Shown here in pieces: positions 13,851 to 14,819 of a stretch of 14,819 nt of DNA. Both the position numbers and the translations under genes were made by a program. Below the pieces are notes generated by a model. That model did not search any database, was not told the DNA's origin, and saw only the letters and a program-made list of their open reading frames with translations. Every line of letters starts with the position of its first letter. Within the stretch, counting starts at the first letter, position 1. Source of the stretch: Lachnoclostridium sp. UBA1241 (GTDB lineage Bacteria > Bacillota > Clostridia > Lachnospirales > Lachnospiraceae); the NCBI GenBank assembly GCA_002308955.1, contig DBWJ01000008.1:4900-19718 (forward strand). The letters run 5' to 3'.

Positions 13851-14300
13851 AGCCCCCCTGGGACGGAAATCTGCCTGTAGGTGGGCCGAGCTGCGCGGAG
13901 CCACTACTTGCTATTTAGCAACATTGGCCCCCCGGGGACGGAAATTTGCCTGTAGGTGGGCCGAGCTGCGCGGAGCCACTACTCTTTTTTAAGCAAGTAT
14001 GGCCCCCCTGAAAGCCAAAACGGCTTCCAAGGGGGCCGTTTCTGCGAAGTTCAACTTCTGGCGCAGGCTCAGCGCGGCCCACCTGGGACGAGAATCTATC
14101 TATAGGTGGGCCGAATTGCGCGGAGCCACTACTTGCTATAAAAAAGCGCGGCCCACCTGGGACGAGAATCTATCTGTAGGGGGCCGAATTGCGCGGAGCC
14201 ACTACTTGCTATAAAAAAGCGCGGCCCACCTGGGACGAGAATTTGCCCGTAGGCACGCCATACCGCGCGGAGCCGCTACTTACCAGGAGCCTCTACTTGC
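13851..14300. repeat. Array of six ~75-bp hairpin-forming repeat units
   Basis: Units start at about 13851, 13926, 14001, 14076, 14150 and 14223, with lengths 75, 75, 75, 74, 73 and about 78. Each opens with a left arm (GGCCCACCT or GGCCCCCCT) and a ~19-nt loop, then a right arm (AGGTGGGCC or AGGGGGCC). A linker follows that in five units contains GCGCGGAGCC and ACTACTTGCTAT or a close variant. Unit three (14001-14075) keeps the length and pairing arms but has a different loop (with inner stem GAAAGCC/GGCTTCC) and linker. The last unit has a decayed right arm. The array fills the non-coding gap between a terminator and an operon promoter. I find no coding frame, CRISPR spacing or attC core in it; its function is unknown. 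Confidence 0.85.
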
Positions 14301-14319
14301 CATCCGCCGCGCAAACAAG

Positions 14320-14352
14320 AAAAAAAGGCGGTGCCGTTCGCATCGCCTTTTT
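14320..14352 (-). terminator. Rho-independent terminator of the carbohydrate-binding protein gene
   Basis: AAAAAGGCG (14322-14330) pairs with CGCCTTTTT (14344-14352), extended by GTGC/GCAT inside to give about 13 bp around a CGTTC loop. On the minus strand a T7 tract (14320-14326) follows. It lies 5 bp after the stop codon. Confidence 0.9.
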
Positions 14353-14357
14353 CATGT

Positions 14358-14819
14358 TTATTTTCTTCTGCCCTCGCCGGGGTTGCCTCTTCCTTCCTTT
14401 CCGCCGAACCCGGGATTTCCTTCATTTCCCTGTCCGCCGTATCTGGGATTGTTTTCGCCTCCGTTTCCTCCGAAGCCTCCTCCGCCGAAGTTTCCGCCGC
14501 GTACGCCGCCCATCATCTGGTTGGGAAGGGTGCTGACCTGTTGTCCGTTGCAGATGACGGTTCCTCCGTTAAGCTGCGCGGTTCCGTCATAATCGAAGGT
14601 CGAATTGCCGGTCACGTCAATCGTTCCGCCGTTTATGACGATGTTTCCGTTCGCGTCAATGCCGTCCGTGTCTCCGGGACCCATGACGACTTTCAGATAT
14701 CCGTCATTCATTTCAAATGTCGGCGTATAGGCCGTGGACTTTCTTGCGGCATTCACGCCGTCATCCGATGCCTGAATCGCAATCTCTCCGCCGTTTATGC
14801 GGACGTAGGTCGCCTCAAG
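14358..14819 (-). CDS. Cthe_2159-like carbohydrate-binding surface protein, N-terminus beyond the window
   Basis: The C-terminal 153 residues of a larger protein; the frame is open to the right edge. The visible part has repeated strand-turn motifs typical of Cthe_2159-type parallel beta-helix carbohydrate-binding proteins: RINGGEIAIQASDDGVNAA, then GPGDTDGIDANGNIVINGG, then LNGGTVICNG. The Asp-rich DDGVNA and DGIDANG turns are calcium-site-like in that family. It ends in a flexible Gly/Asn-rich tail (repeats of GGNFGGGGFGG and GNPGFGG type) finishing in basic residues. By family it would be exported and bind plant cell-wall polysaccharide. It has its own terminator immediately after the stop, so it is separate from the operon to the left. 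Domain identity is by motif recognition only. Confidence 0.75.
   Translation of the reverse strand, partial: LEATYVRINGGEIAIQASDDGVNAARKSTAYTPTFEMNDGYLKVVMGPGDTDGIDANGNIVINGGTIDVTGNSTFDYDGTAQLNGGTVICNGQQVSTLPNQMMGGVRGGNFGGGGFGGNGGENNPRYGGQGNEGNPGFGGKEGRGNPGEGRRK

Noticed and set aside
13851..14300. CRISPR array or integron attC cassette array
   Set aside because: Repeat units are about 75 bp, contiguous and hairpin-forming, with no unique spacers, no Cas genes, no GTTRRRY/RYYYAAC cores and no integrase.
1..14819. tRNA, rRNA, insertion sequences, prophage genes
   Set aside because: No cloverleaf, rRNA-like stretch, transposase, integrase or terminal inverted repeats could be seen on either strand.

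Overview
This 14.8 kb window comes from a bacterial chromosome, most likely a Gram-positive anaerobe of the Clostridia (Lachnospiraceae or Oscillospiraceae type). That placement is inferred from AGGAGG-type ribosome binding sites, clear TTGACA/TATAAT promoters with 17-bp spacers, a CcpA-like cre site, a Firmicutes-type sigma/anti-sigma pair and a Cthe_2159-like surface protein. I cannot name the genus. Every convincing gene lies on the minus strand, so the window is best read from right to left. Both ends cut genes.

Right to left: the 3' end of a secreted Cthe_2159-type carbohydrate-binding protein (14358-14819) ends in a strong terminator. It is followed by about 450 bp of non-coding DNA made of six hairpin-forming units of roughly 75 bp (13851-14300). 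A promoter at 13804-13833 then drives an apparent four-gene operon: a small HEVGH zinc-metallopeptidase-like protein, a DUF3137 membrane protein, an ABC ATPase and an ABC-2 permease (13731 down to 10173). Next is a 400-bp gap holding a candidate ~205-nt RNA (promoter, exact 52-bp tandem duplication, terminator). Then comes an AlbA_2/GHKL/winged-helix regulator in tandem with an SpoU-type RNA methyltransferase (9770 down to 7493), and a terminator. Then an AAA_14-DUF4143 ATPase (7190-5892), an ECF sigma factor and its membrane anti-sigma partner overlapping by ATGA (5775-4157), a terminator, a second, AT-richer AAA_14-DUF4143 ATPase (3899-2559), and finally an M4 (thermolysin-like) metallopeptidase lipoprotein cut by the left window edge.

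The most striking pattern is regulatory. Each of the three accessory ATPase genes (two AAA_14-DUF4143, one AlbA_2/GHKL/wHTH) has its own sigma-A-type promoter with an exact 17-bp spacer and a very short leader. Each promoter is embedded in its own array of short direct repeats, and one repeat always lies inside the -35/-10 spacer. The repeat sequences are unrelated, but their periods are 33, 23 and 11 bp, about three, two and one helical turns. This looks like three independently evolved, gene-specific operator arrays, perhaps autoregulatory, on mobile-like accessory cassettes. The regulator is unknown.
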